From: Mucilaginibacter inviolabilis | GTDB lineage: Bacteria > Bacteroidota > Bacteroidia > Sphingobacteriales > Sphingobacteriaceae | Reading direction: 5' to 3' | NCBI RefSeq assembly: GCF_011089895.1 | Contig: NZ_JAANAT010000003.1 | Span: 372,001-436,000, forward strand | DNA: 64,000 nucleotides | Shown here: in pieces, positions 35,669-45,653 of the stretch | How the letters are laid out: each line of letters opens with the position of its first letter | Numbering within the stretch: position 1 is the stretch's first letter | Notes under the pieces: model-generated | Databases searched by the model: none | What the model was told of the DNA's origin: nothing | Seen by the model: the letters and a program-made list of their open reading frames with translations, nothing else | Made by a program: the position numbers and the translations under genes

Positions 35669-35983
35669 ATGGACCATAACGTTTACTTATTGGCAACCGA
35701 TCCTAAAAACCCTTGCCGGGATGTTATTCATTCCAGGGATACCCGTTTAAAGGTTAGGGTTTATTGTCTTGATGAGGAACAGTTTAGGCCCGATGACGAC
35801 GAAGTGCAGTTATATGGCTATGCCAATAGTAAATTATTTGCCTTTGAAACCATTGATATTGCCGCAGAAGATGCTATTGACCTTGTTGGCGCCATAAAAT
35901 GGTATGCCAGCTATATCCAATGCCCAAACATGGAAATTTTGCCCGAAGACCCACGCCCTGGGCGAAATAATATAGCTATGTGA
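35669..35983 (+). CDS. Small hypothetical protein
   Basis: A 104-aa acidic, soluble protein starting MDHNVYLLATDPKNPCRDVI. It has no signal peptide, and no known motif; the composition (many Asp, Glu, Tyr) and clean length suggest a real gene. It stands alone, 118 bp before tRNA-Val. Function unknown. Confidence 0.65.
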   Translation: MDHNVYLLATDPKNPCRDVIHSRDTRLKVRVYCLDEEQFRPDDDEVQLYGYANSKLFAFETIDIAAEDAIDLVGAIKWYASYIQCPNMEILPEDPRPGRNNIAM

Positions 35984-36100
35984 GATCTTAAAAAAGGCAT
36001 TGTGTAATTTTTATTATTAATAATCAGCGGGTTAATATAAATTCAAAATTTTTTTTTGAAGAATAGATCAGAACTTCTATATTTGCAGACCCAAAAGCAA

Positions 36101-36175
36101 GGGAGTTTAGCTCAGCTGGTTCAGAGCATCTGCCTTACAAGCAGAGGGTCACTGGTTCGAACCCAGTAACTCCCA
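36101..36175 (+). tRNA. tRNA-Val (anticodon TAC)
   Basis: Acceptor arms GGGAGTT and AACTCCC, D-arm GCTCAGCTGGTTCAGAGC, anticodon loop CTTACAA in a TCTGC/GCAGA stem, and T-arm ACTGGTTCGAACCCAGT. The discriminator is A175 and CCA is not encoded. The gene is the left border of the AT-rich RHS island. Confidence 0.97.
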
Positions 36176-36183
36176 CACTTTTA

Positions 36184-36215
36184 AACCCTTCAGATTAAGT
36201 TCTGAGGGGTTTTTT
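36184..36215 (+). terminator. Terminator of tRNA-Val
   Basis: AACCCTTCAGA pairs with TCTGAGGGGTT around TTAAGT and is followed by TTTTT. Confidence 0.88.
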
Positions 36216-36239
36216 GTTTGATGATAGTTTCAAATAGCT

Positions 36240-36560
36240 ATAATGAAGCCCAGATTGATAGTATATTGTTAGTAGGGATTGAAATGGCACCCTGAACAAT
36301 GACTTTCACCAGGACTTAAAACAGGAATTGGACCTATTGACGCCTTATTCTTTCTACACAGAATTTACAAAAGCAGAATATATCTTGTGCATGATTTAAA
36401 AAGTAATGATGTTAATTACGGTTTGGTAAATCATTTGAACCACTTAGAGTACCAATGCCGGTGAATGGAGTATAGGAGAGTTTGTTTTAATGAGAAGTTT
36501 CTTACTGTAAAAAAGCTTTTGGAAGAGGGTGTTAATAATATATAAAGTTATTATTAATAT
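36240..36560 (+). pseudogene. Decayed coding remnants between the tRNA and the first RHS cassette
   Basis: In the gap 36216-36571, one short open run reads NDFHQDLKQELDLLTPYSFY then TEFTKAEYILCMI and stops near 36390. Another, about 26 codons ending at 36545, contains FLTVKKLLEEGVNNI. Neither is complete and I cannot name the family. They look like debris at an island border rather than working genes. Confidence 0.3.
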
Positions 36561-36571
36561 TATTGAAAGTC

Positions 36572-36602
36572 ATTGGGCCGAAATGATAAATAATTATATT
36601 TG
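36572..36602 (+). promoter_or_regulatory. Promoter of RHS cassette A
   Basis: ATTG (36572-36575), 19 bases, then TATATTTG (36595-36602), a full match to the Bacteroidota -7 box. The stretch from AAATGATAAATAATTATATT onward is repeated in front of cassette B (46291), together with the leader (GCACCTTAA, AGAAAGGCTTCAATCA). Confidence 0.75.
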
Positions 36603-36760
36603 GAGCACCTTAACCCTGCAACATGATTATATTATCACAATAGCCTCTTTTAGCCTTCAGAAAGGCTTCAATCAGCATTTATTTATTCTATAACAACTTG
36701 GTACCAATCTAAGCAGATTGATTTTGCCTACTATATAATAAACTCTTAGCCCTACTTATC

Positions 36761-37801
36761 ATGAAACTCATCTTTTCACTATTTCTATTTTTAAGCATTT
36801 CATCGTTAGTACATGCCCAATGGACGACGAATGGAGCAAATACTATTACTTCAACCACTAATTCCGTTGGTATTGGTACAACAACGCCTGTCTCTCCATT
36901 ACAAGTACAAATATCTAACCTAGGATTAAATATCACAGGTGGTTTTCGAAACTCAAATAATGGGGCGGGGAATGGTACGACGACAGCTGGTACTGCTGTT
37001 GGGATTGGCTTTCTTAATGAATTAAACGGAAATTGGTGGAAAGCTGCTATTGTCCATGAAAGAACGAACGCCTATGGCGTAGGGAACTTGCATTTTTTAG
37101 TCAATAATTCGATAGACAATTCAACCGTTACGCTGAATGATGCAAAAATGACGATACAATCTTCAGGTAATGTGGGTATTGGGACAACAACACCAGCGGC
37201 TAAGCTGGAAGTATATGGAACTGCGCTTGTAGCCGGTAATAATGCAAACATAGATAATAGAAATGGCAATTTACCACTGACTTTTTTGGAAAACACGGGT
37301 AAAATGTTGATCGGATGGAATAGGACGCAGGGCGCAGGTGAAACTGACTTTATCAGCAATCAAGGAGGTGGAAGCGTGGGCGGCTTTGCATTTTACAATC
37401 ATTCCAATACCGGTACAGAAAATCAAGTGATGTGGCTCACCGGTGATGGTCGGTTGATGATTGGCCTGAGTACTGGCAATACGGGCAATAACAAACTGGC
37501 TGTTGGTGGTGGTATTATAGCGGAAGCCGTTACTGTCAAATTACAATCAGCTTGGCCTGATTACGTATTCAAAAAGGATTACCAACTCCCGTCGCTCCAG
37601 GAAGTTAAAACTTACATCGATCAAAACCAACATTTACCAGAGGTTCCATCTGAACAACAAATATCTAAAGATGGCTTGAATTTAGGTGAAATGAATAAAC
37701 TGTTGATGAAGAAAGTTGAAGAGCTGACACTGTATATGATTGAAATGAAAAGCGAAAACGAGGAGATCAAAAAAGAGTTAAAAAAGCTAAAAAAGAGATA
37801 A
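36761..37801 (+). CDS. Exported tail-fibre-like protein, cassette A
   Basis: A 346-aa protein with a Sec signal peptide (SSLVHAQ, cleavage about residue 19). The body contains repeats of the form VGIGTTTP-x4-L-x-V, known from phage tail fibres and Bacteroidota surface proteins. The C-terminus carries the Bacteroidota block KKDYQLPSLQEVKTYIDQNQ, then HLPEVPSEQQI, GLNLGEMNKLLMKKVEELTL, and ends in a Lys/Glu coiled coil. It is paralogous to the gene at 46485, with an almost identical N-terminus (WTTNGANTITSTTNSVGIGT). First gene of the cassette; a host-binding or anchoring role for the RHS proteins is inference. Confidence 0.82.
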   Translation: MKLIFSLFLFLSISSLVHAQWTTNGANTITSTTNSVGIGTTTPVSPLQVQISNLGLNITGGFRNSNNGAGNGTTTAGTAVGIGFLNELNGNWWKAAIVHERTNAYGVGNLHFLVNNSIDNSTVTLNDAKMTIQSSGNVGIGTTTPAAKLEVYGTALVAGNNANIDNRNGNLPLTFLENTGKMLIGWNRTQGAGETDFISNQGGGSVGGFAFYNHSNTGTENQVMWLTGDGRLMIGLSTGNTGNNKLAVGGGIIAEAVTVKLQSAWPDYVFKKDYQLPSLQEVKTYIDQNQHLPEVPSEQQISKDGLNLGEMNKLLMKKVEELTLYMIEMKSENEEIKKELKKLKKR

Positions 37802-37805
37802 TACC

Positions 37806-40800
37806 ATGAAAACATTTTGCAGGATTGTTGGCATATGTATGTTGCTACTGAAGTTTACCAATTCCTTTGGCCAAAAATTACCAATAACTCAAATCAACAT
37901 CCCAACGCCAAATGCAGGCACCTTGGGACTGTATGGTGAAGTCCCGGTTTCTCTATTTACAGGAACGCCTAATATTAGTGTGCCTATTTATCAAGTCAAG
38001 GAAGGGAATTTTACTATCCCCGTTAGTTTGTCATATCATTATTCCGGTTTGCACCCGGATGTACCTCCAGGATGGGTAGGTAATGGCTGGAGCCTGATGG
38101 CTGGTGGCGTTATTACAAGGGTGGTTAAGACAGCTCCCGATGAACTTGCTACTAATAACCCCAATTCACCTAACCCTAAACAAGGCTTTTACTATAACAC
38201 AAATTATCTGCAAGACCAAAACTGGGAAACAACAACTTCGCTGAATAATTATTTTCATGGTAGCGGTAGCCCCTATCCCCCCGCTGCTAATCATGAATTG
38301 GCTCCCGATGAGTTTAACTTTAATTTTTTGGGTATAAGTGGTTCTTTCTATCTTAACGAAAATCAGCAGTGGAAAGTAAAATCGGACAGGGATATTAAAG
38401 TATCTTTTGATGGCAGCTTTATATATCCATTTATTTTTAATCCGAGTTTTGTGCCTGTCTTTAATCAGGACAACCCTGTTACCAAAACATTTCGAAGTTT
38501 TACTTTGACAGACGAAGATGGCACGCAGTATAATTTCGGGGAAAATGAAGCTATAGAATATTCAGAAAACTGGATAGATCAACTATTGAATACTTCTTTT
38601 ACTGCAACAAGCTGGTATCTGACCAGCATAATTTTACCAAACGGGAAAAGTATAACGTTTAAATATGACCGAGGACCATTTATTCCGCAGCTGGACTTAT
38701 ATTATACCTATGCACAAAAATACAGCCCAGGATCAACGGGGATAAGCTCTTATTTTAATCTTAATGTACCTTGTGGACAGGAAGCTTTTGACGCGGCGTT
38801 TAATGGTAAATGGGTATATAGTGGTAAACTATTATCTCCTATTTATCTGAGCTCTATCGAAACCTCCAACAGTATTATTAACTTCAAAACAACTGCCAGC
38901 AACGCAAAATACTATACGCTCAATCAATACAATCAGGCGATAAGATCAATTACACAAGGAGCTGCTGTATTCCCATCGCAATATTTAGCCGATAATAACT
39001 ATATTTTTACTTTGCTGCTAAGATACAATGAGCAGTATCAGGATTTTGGGATACCATATTACAGCCAGAACAGGGCTACTCTGTCGCCAAATCTTGGACC
39101 AAATGATGACCCCATGAGCTACTATGCCCGGAGGTTTGTTTGGCTCAAACTTTCTGATATAACAGTTACCAGTAAGTTTAATAATTCAACCATATATAAA
39201 TATCATTTAAACTATGATGAAACCAGCCGGTTGAAATTAAAAGATTTTCAAAACCTGGATAATAGTGGCAGCTTGGTTAACCAGTATCACTTTGATTATA
39301 ATCCGCTCGCATTACCAGAATATCTGGTAGACCAAACAGATCACTGGGGATATTATAACAACGTTCATCAGCCAAGTAGTTATAGTGGATATACCAATCA
39401 AAAGAATGCAAGTAACAATTCTTTTGCTGAAATTCTTGATAAAATCACCTATCCTACGGGAGGGTCGTCTCAGTTTGTTCCGGAACTGCACCAATATAGC
39501 GCATTAATAGATGTTAATAATCCATCAGCCGCTCCTGTATCAAGTAGTGGGTATGCAGGAGGTGTACGAATAAAAAAAATAATAAATAATGACGGTTTTG
39601 GCCATGTGATGACCTCCAACTATTTTTATGTAAAGGGTTATACCAACACAACAGATCCGGCTACTTTACCATCAAGCGGAGAATTATCAGGTATTCCTAT
39701 TTATACCTATAGTAACCTTAATGGTGTAGCAGATGATGGTCGTAGTTATACCTATAACCTTTTTAATACGCAGCCTGTTATACCGGCAAGTCAGAATAGC
39801 GCGGGTTCCTACATCGGTTATTCAAGTGTTGTTGAACAGCGTTCTGACGGAAGCTATACCATCAGCAATTTTACCAATTACAGTAGTGGAGCCGCCTTTC
39901 GTGATGCGAATGCTTTGGCAATTTTGAATGGTAATCAGTATCCGTTTTTACCCCTAAATGAAAACAGTGAATTACGTGGTAAACCATTGTCTGTGCAAAA
40001 CTTTAATAGCTCGGGTAAAATAGTAGCCGATAAAACCTACAGCAACTTCCAGACTATTCCAAGTTCGTTAAATTATATACGTTCGGTTACCGGAATACCA
40101 GAACTCATCTGCGACTCGCACTGGGTTTATATTGCCAGCGCCAACAGAAAATACCTCTATAGTTATGTGCCTACGCAATTAACAGAACGCTTGTATAAGC
40201 CTGATGGTAATTATGTTGAACAAATAACTAATACAGTTTATGATAACCAGTACCGAAAAATTAATTCCAAAACAATTAGTACAAGCGGTAACAATAGTTT
40301 AAACTATACATACACTTACCCATTTAACAGCTCAGGAGCTGTTTATCAAGCCATGGTACAAAGAAATATTGTTAGTCCGATGATCAGTCAGCAAATATCA
40401 AGAGGTACGGATCCGGTTGATTTTAAACAGTTTAATTATAAGCAATGGGATGATTTTAACTTTTTGCCGCAAAGCATGGACAGTAAAGTTGCCAATAACA
40501 ATATCGATAGGAGGACCGAATACCTTATGTATGATCCTAATGGTAACTTAAAAAGCACATCGCAGGAAAATGGCGTAATAACGTCATATGAGTGGGGTTA
40601 TAATAACAATTACCCCGTAGTTCAAATAAAAAATGCCGTAAATAACGTAACCCTGGGTCCAATAGCTCAACAAACAGCATCGATAGGTTATTCCAATGAA
40701 AAGGGAGATGGGAGCTTTGTAGTAAATACTGACCCACAGGTTACTCCATTTACTACCGGTGTTGCCAATGGTTCTGTAACTATTACGGCAGGTAATGGTA

Positions 40801-41468
40801 ACTTCATCAGTTTGAATGGCGGACATATAGACATCACCGGGACACTTACCGGGCCAAACGGATATTCTAAAAGCATCGCACTTTCCGTAACAGATGCCAA
40901 TCCATCAGCTGCTATAACCATTACAGGGTTAGCAACGGGGACATATAGTCTCACTTCTTCTGCAGGGTTTTACACCCTTCCTAATATTAGTTATGTTGCA
41001 GGTTTAAGTATTCTGTATCCTACCAACACCACTACTGTGGGAACCAAGGAGTTTTACTACGAAGGTTTTGAAGAGAGTGCGGCGGGTGTCTCGGGCCAGG
41101 CACATACCGGTAGAAAATATGGTACAAACAATACGGTATCATGGCCGATTCCCGCTACAGGACGGACTTATAAGATTAGTTATTGGTATCTCGCAGGTTC
41201 GGTGTGGAAATATTCGGGAGAGCAAAGTTATCAGGGGCCGTCCTTTACCATGCAGTCGGCGAACGCCTATGATGATATCAGAATATACCCGGTAGATGCG
41301 GAAATGACTACCTATACTTATGAACCACTGATAGGTATAACGAGTTCGATAGATCCAAAAGGAGAAACAACATATTATGAGTATGATTCTTTCCAACGAT
41401 TAATGAACGTCAGGGACAAGGATCAAAATATCATTAAACATATAGATTATCATTACCAGGGACAATAA
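37806..41468 (+). CDS. Exported RHS/YD-repeat protein, first large subunit, cassette A
   Basis: A 1220-aa protein with a signal peptide (TNSFGQ). The N-terminal region (LYGEVPVSLFTGTPNISVPI, GWVGNGWSLMAGGVITR) is that of SpvB/TcB-like RHS proteins in Bacteroidota. Tyr/Asn-rich YD-type strands follow over most of the length. Residues about 1080-1170 carry a lectin-like insert (EFYYEGFEESAAG, YDDIRIYP). The chain ends inside an RHS repeat, EYDSFQRLMNVRDKD and HIDYHYQGQ, with no toxin tip and no sorting domain. The next RHS gene starts 14 bp on and seems to continue the structure. Confidence 0.85.
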   Translation: MKTFCRIVGICMLLLKFTNSFGQKLPITQINIPTPNAGTLGLYGEVPVSLFTGTPNISVPIYQVKEGNFTIPVSLSYHYSGLHPDVPPGWVGNGWSLMAGGVITRVVKTAPDELATNNPNSPNPKQGFYYNTNYLQDQNWETTTSLNNYFHGSGSPYPPAANHELAPDEFNFNFLGISGSFYLNENQQWKVKSDRDIKVSFDGSFIYPFIFNPSFVPVFNQDNPVTKTFRSFTLTDEDGTQYNFGENEAIEYSENWIDQLLNTSFTATSWYLTSIILPNGKSITFKYDRGPFIPQLDLYYTYAQKYSPGSTGISSYFNLNVPCGQEAFDAAFNGKWVYSGKLLSPIYLSSIETSNSIINFKTTASNAKYYTLNQYNQAIRSITQGAAVFPSQYLADNNYIFTLLLRYNEQYQDFGIPYYSQNRATLSPNLGPNDDPMSYYARRFVWLKLSDITVTSKFNNSTIYKYHLNYDETSRLKLKDFQNLDNSGSLVNQYHFDYNPLALPEYLVDQTDHWGYYNNVHQPSSYSGYTNQKNASNNSFAEILDKITYPTGGSSQFVPELHQYSALIDVNNPSAAPVSSSGYAGGVRIKKIINNDGFGHVMTSNYFYVKGYTNTTDPATLPSSGELSGIPIYTYSNLNGVADDGRSYTYNLFNTQPVIPASQNSAGSYIGYSSVVEQRSDGSYTISNFTNYSSGAAFRDANALAILNGNQYPFLPLNENSELRGKPLSVQNFNSSGKIVADKTYSNFQTIPSSLNYIRSVTGIPELICDSHWVYIASANRKYLYSYVPTQLTERLYKPDGNYVEQITNTVYDNQYRKINSKTISTSGNNSLNYTYTYPFNSSGAVYQAMVQRNIVSPMISQQISRGTDPVDFKQFNYKQWDDFNFLPQSMDSKVANNNIDRRTEYLMYDPNGNLKSTSQENGVITSYEWGYNNNYPVVQIKNAVNNVTLGPIAQQTASIGYSNEKGDGSFVVNTDPQVTPFTTGVANGSVTITAGNGNFISLNGGHIDITGTLTGPNGYSKSIALSVTDANPSAAITITGLATGTYSLTSSAGFYTLPNISYVAGLSILYPTNTTTVGTKEFYYEGFEESAAGVSGQAHTGRKYGTNNTVSWPIPATGRTYKISYWYLAGSVWKYSGEQSYQGPSFTMQSANAYDDIRIYPVDAEMTTYTYEPLIGITSSIDPKGETTYYEYDSFQRLMNVRDKDQNIIKHIDYHYQGQ

Positions 41469-41482
41469 AAACCTTATCACTA

Positions 41483-44400
41483 ATGAAAATAAAAGCAAAT
41501 CAAACCTTTCTCCTGTCATTCAGGATGTCATGGACGTGCTTACTGGTATTGTTAAGTTTGAATGTAAAAGCCCAGTACATCCCCAGTCCGGCTCAATTAA
41601 ATACAGCCGCCACTACGCCTGGTAATTACTTCAATGAAACCAGTATTACGCTACAGCCCGGTTTCTCGGCGACGGCTACAAGCAATAATACTTATAAATA
41701 TTCAATTAGTATTCCAGACTGCTTACCACTAACCAATAATTTCAGTCAAAATCTAAACTTTATTGTAACTACAATTCCCAGGATACCCTTAAACTCGTTC
41801 ATAACATCACAGCAAACGAGTTGTAACCTGATGCAAAGAGTACAGTATTTTGATGGATTAGGGCGGGGATTGCAAACGGTGCAGGTAAAAGGGTCGACAC
41901 TTAATAAGGACGTTGTACAGCCATTCACCTACGATCAACTTGGCCGGGAGGCAACTAAATATTTGCCCTATGCCCCACCTACGGGTATAAGTGACGGCAG
42001 TTACAAGTCAGATGCGCTCACAGCGGGTGCCGGTCAGAATCTGTTCTACACAACGCCACCTGTCGGGGTAAGCTCGGTCTCCTACCCTTCGTCAAGTACT
42101 ACTTTTGAGGCCTCCCCATTAAGTCGGGTGCTAGAGCAAGGTGCGCCTGGTGCACCCTGGCAGTTATCTGCCAGCGGAGTAAGTGGTAGCGGGCATACTG
42201 TAAAGGCAGATTATGGGATGAATGGGACAAATGATGTAATGCAATGGGCGGTGAATCCGACAGGAAACGGGGTAACCGGGGGCAATACTTATTATCCCGC
42301 AAATCAATTGTATTCAACAACTACAACAGATGAGAATGGTAACAATACAATAGAATATAAAGATAAAGAAGGACATATCGTATGTAAAAAAGTTCAGTCG
42401 GGTTCTACTACTTATCTGGCCACTTATTACATATATAATTATCTCAATAATCTGTCTTATGTAATACCTCCATTGCCTGCGGGAACGGCCTACCCCGCCA
42501 GCATGACTGAAAGCGCGACCGACGCTGTGTTTTTAAACTATGCATATAGTTATCACTATGACCAACGAAACAGGCTGATAGAAAAAAAGATACCTGGAAA
42601 AGGTTGGGAGTTTATGGTATATAATACACTTGATCAATTGGTTATGAGCCAGGATGCCAATCAGCGTAATAAAACACTTCAGGAATGGAGTTTTACTAAA
42701 TACGACGCTATGGGGCGGGTGGTGATGACCGGCACAGCATCTACCAATACCGCGGCAGATGCAAACATCGCTTCGCCCAACCGCACTTTATTCAATGCAG
42801 AAATCGCCCTTTTTAATGACCCTGCGCATACTAAATGGGAAACCAGAGATAATACGACAACAACCGGCTACAATAATGTGAGTGATCCGATAGGAACTAA
42901 CGTGACTAATTTAACGGTTAATTATTATGATGACTATGCCTTTCCGGGTAAACCGACAACGTTTACAACACCCCCGGGTGCCAGTATAATGACCCGTGGC
43001 TTGCTTACAGGTACAAAAAAGGCGGTACTTAACACGCTTGGCAACGCCACTCCGGATGTATTATGGACAGTTCAGTACTATGATGATTTTGGTAGAATAA
43101 CTCAATCATATTCTCAGCATTATTTAGGAGGTGTATCAAGCCCCTATAACTATGACCTGGTTACAAATACCTATGACTTTACAAGTGAACTAACAGCCAG
43201 CACCCGTCAGCATTTTACTAAAAATACAGGGAATACAGCAGCTGTGCTGGGAGTTACTATTGTTAATACTTATGTATATGACCATATGGGGCGTAAAACC
43301 CAAACTTTGGAACAGATTAATGGCGGAAGCAATGTACTATTGTCTCAGAGCGATTATAATGAAATTGGTCAGCTGCAAGCCAAACACCTGCATTCTGTAG
43401 CCGGCTCCCCATTTCTGCAGGATATTAGTTACCTATATAATGAAAGAGGCTGGTTGTTGAAAGTCAATGACCCGGCTATCGCTACCACACCTACCAGGCT
43501 TTTTGCCGAGCAGTTAAACTATAATTTGCCAACAAATGGAGCTCTTGCGCAATACGATGGCAATATATCTGAACAGGTGTATAATGCAGGAGTAAGCGGG
43601 AACAGGTTTGTTAAATATAGTTATGATGCCCTGAACCGGTTAACGAATGGTATCAGTAGTGCAGGCTTTAGTGAAAGCAATATTAGTTATGATGAGTTGG
43701 GTAATATCAAATCACTGACCAGAGGAACCAATGCTCCATACACTTACAGTTACGTTGGTAACCAACTGCAAACGGTAAGCGGGCTCACCGGAAGCACCTA
43801 TACTTATGACAATAACGGAAACATGTTGCATGATGGACGTAATAATAATAATATTACGTACAATATGCTCAACTTGCCTCAGACGGTAAGCGGAGGAGCA
43901 ACCATTACATATGTTTATGATGCAAGTGGAGAGAAATTACGGAAGATCAGTGCAGGAGTATCCACAGATTATATCAATGGTATACAATATAAGGCAGATG
44001 GCACAATTGACTTTATTCAAACAGCGGAAGGTCATGCAAACAGGAGTGGAGCCAATTATGTGTATGAATATACCCTAACAGATCACCTGGGGAATAACAG
44101 GGTAGCATTTGATCAGGCCAATGGTAAGGTGGGTGAAGATGATTACTATCCATTTGGGATGAATGTACATCGGTTGGTGAATGCCGGGAATAAATATCTT
44201 TATAATCAGAAGGAGTTGCAAGAAGAGCTGACCCAATACGATTATGGTGCGCGATTTTATGATCCGGTCATTGCTAGATGGACGGCTGTGGATCCCTTGA
44301 CTGATATATATCAACACTGGTCTCCATATAATTATGTTGCTAATAACCCTGTTAAAAACATAGATCCGAAAGGAGAAACGATATATGCAAGCCCATATGG

Positions 44401-45091
44401 TCATATATATTTAAATACCGATGATGGTCGTGATGATATTTATGTGGTTCCCTGGGAGATGACAGCTGATTTTATATATAATATTAATCTTTGGACATTA
44501 ACCCAAAAAAACCCGGGTGTGCTTAATTCACGACAGTGGAATAATTATTGGCGCAGTAAGTTTAAAAAAGTAGTCAGTGATGAGGTTCTGCATCGATATG
44601 CATTTGGATTTTTTAGCTTAGATGAGAGTTTACAAGAAGAAGAAATAAAGGCATGGATTACTGGTGATGCAAAAGATATGCAAAAATTTCAAATGGATTA
44701 TGTTAAATCACAATGGAGCGATCCCGTAATTGTGGTCGGGTCTATTTTGGCTTTTGCAGATGCGTTAATAGTAACTAAATTGCCAATAAATTTGAGGGCT
44801 AGCTATGTAGCTGAAGTAAGAGGGCTATCCAAAGTTGTTGATGAAATGCGGATTGGCGGATCTTCTTCCGAAGAAATCGCTAGAACTGTTTCCCAAATGC
44901 GCCGAGAAATAGGTGAAAAATATAAAGCGATGACACCTCGGGATGAATTGGAAAAAATATTTGAACGAAATTTAAACAAATATGGAGATAAATGGGGTCC
45001 CACTATAGATTACTTAAGGAAACAAGGAAAGTCTTGGGAAGACATAATTGAAAGTGCATTGAGAACAGGCGGTAAAGATTTAGGATATTAA
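41483..45091 (+). CDS. DUF6443/RHS toxin protein with variable C-terminal tip, cassette A
   Basis: A 1202-aa protein with a signal peptide (LNVKAQ). The DUF6443 region (about 30-180) includes CLPLTNNFSQNLNFIVTT and MQRVQYFDGLGRGLQTVQVK. YD repeats follow. The RHS-associated core spans about 860-965: YTLTDHLGNNRVAFDQ, DDYYPFGMNV, YDYGARFYDPVIARWTAVDP and NNPVKNIDPKGE. After DPKG (about 961-964) begins a unique tip of about 240 aa with a hydrophobic stretch (PVIVVGSILAFADALIV) and an end reading WGPTIDYLRKQGKSWEDII then GGKDLGY. The tip is the likely toxin; its activity is not assigned. Confidence 0.87.
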   Translation: MKIKANQTFLLSFRMSWTCLLVLLSLNVKAQYIPSPAQLNTAATTPGNYFNETSITLQPGFSATATSNNTYKYSISIPDCLPLTNNFSQNLNFIVTTIPRIPLNSFITSQQTSCNLMQRVQYFDGLGRGLQTVQVKGSTLNKDVVQPFTYDQLGREATKYLPYAPPTGISDGSYKSDALTAGAGQNLFYTTPPVGVSSVSYPSSSTTFEASPLSRVLEQGAPGAPWQLSASGVSGSGHTVKADYGMNGTNDVMQWAVNPTGNGVTGGNTYYPANQLYSTTTTDENGNNTIEYKDKEGHIVCKKVQSGSTTYLATYYIYNYLNNLSYVIPPLPAGTAYPASMTESATDAVFLNYAYSYHYDQRNRLIEKKIPGKGWEFMVYNTLDQLVMSQDANQRNKTLQEWSFTKYDAMGRVVMTGTASTNTAADANIASPNRTLFNAEIALFNDPAHTKWETRDNTTTTGYNNVSDPIGTNVTNLTVNYYDDYAFPGKPTTFTTPPGASIMTRGLLTGTKKAVLNTLGNATPDVLWTVQYYDDFGRITQSYSQHYLGGVSSPYNYDLVTNTYDFTSELTASTRQHFTKNTGNTAAVLGVTIVNTYVYDHMGRKTQTLEQINGGSNVLLSQSDYNEIGQLQAKHLHSVAGSPFLQDISYLYNERGWLLKVNDPAIATTPTRLFAEQLNYNLPTNGALAQYDGNISEQVYNAGVSGNRFVKYSYDALNRLTNGISSAGFSESNISYDELGNIKSLTRGTNAPYTYSYVGNQLQTVSGLTGSTYTYDNNGNMLHDGRNNNNITYNMLNLPQTVSGGATITYVYDASGEKLRKISAGVSTDYINGIQYKADGTIDFIQTAEGHANRSGANYVYEYTLTDHLGNNRVAFDQANGKVGEDDYYPFGMNVHRLVNAGNKYLYNQKELQEELTQYDYGARFYDPVIARWTAVDPLTDIYQHWSPYNYVANNPVKNIDPKGETIYASPYGHIYLNTDDGRDDIYVVPWEMTADFIYNINLWTLTQKNPGVLNSRQWNNYWRSKFKKVVSDEVLHRYAFGFFSLDESLQEEEIKAWITGDAKDMQKFQMDYVKSQWSDPVIVVGSILAFADALIVTKLPINLRASYVAEVRGLSKVVDEMRIGGSSSEEIARTVSQMRREIGEKYKAMTPRDELEKIFERNLNKYGDKWGPTIDYLRKQGKSWEDIIESALRTGGKDLGY

Positions 45092-45102
45092 GATTTTACA
45101 AT

Positions 45103-45519
45103 ATGATTCTTAAAAATTTCGATTCTCTAAATCATTTTTTTGATTTAGAGAATAAAAGAGTAATAATAGACAATTCCGAAAAGGAAACCATCGGTTGGTA
45201 TAAGGATATTGATGAGGTAATAATAGCTTTATTTGCGTGGGAGCGTAAATTATTCTTGCAATTAGATGATTTAAAGTATTTTATTGGTGAGAGTTGTTTT
45301 TCCAAAATTGAAATATCAGGTATTAACACAGAAAAGGTATTTTATCTATACGATGGTACTTCAATGATCACCAAGTTTATTTATCCTGTTGAGCCTTCAT
45401 ATAATCAGTTATCACCATTTGAATATTTAGATGATGACGAATTTGATTGGGGACTTTTTCTATTGAATATTATAAATAACCCCCTAAGGAAGATTGAATT
45501 TATAAATAATAATGCTTAG
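45103..45519 (+). CDS. Candidate immunity protein of cassette A
   Basis: A 138-aa acidic soluble protein without a signal, starting 11 bp behind the toxin gene and followed by the conserved box and terminator. It is rich in Asp, Glu, Phe and Tyr (SPFEYLDDDEFDWGLFLL). I know no family for it. Position and composition are those of cytoplasmic immunity proteins for RHS or CDI tips, so a cytoplasmic target of the toxin is likely. AT content is high even for this island. Confidence 0.65.
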   Translation: MILKNFDSLNHFFDLENKRVIIDNSEKETIGWYKDIDEVIIALFAWERKLFLQLDDLKYFIGESCFSKIEISGINTEKVFYLYDGTSMITKFIYPVEPSYNQLSPFEYLDDDEFDWGLFLLNIINNPLRKIEFINNNA

Positions 45520-45527
45520 TCTTCCCT

Positions 45528-45604
45528 CTACAGCAAACGCCCCTCTTGTGGTAAACAGGAAAAGTAAACACAATATCAAGCCCAACCATAACGATTGGGC
45601 TTTT
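45528..45604 (+). repeat. Conserved post-immunity box with terminator, copy 1
   Basis: CTCTTGTGGTAAACAGG, AAGTAAACACAATATC and the hairpin AAGCCCAA...TTGGGCTT (45578-45602) with following Ts. The same box follows the immunity genes at 55290 and 57196. Confidence 0.8.
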
Positions 45605-45653
45605 ACTTTTTATAAACTAACCTTGTTTTTGCGCGTTGAATGAGGCCATCTAA
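45603..45653 (-). pseudogene. 3' relic of an XRE-type regulator gene, copy 1
   Basis: On the reverse strand the bases read LDGLIQRAKTRLVYKK and a stop. This is the same C-terminus as that of the longer regulator fragment at 55369-55628 (DGLIQHAKTRLAYKK). Confidence 0.7.
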
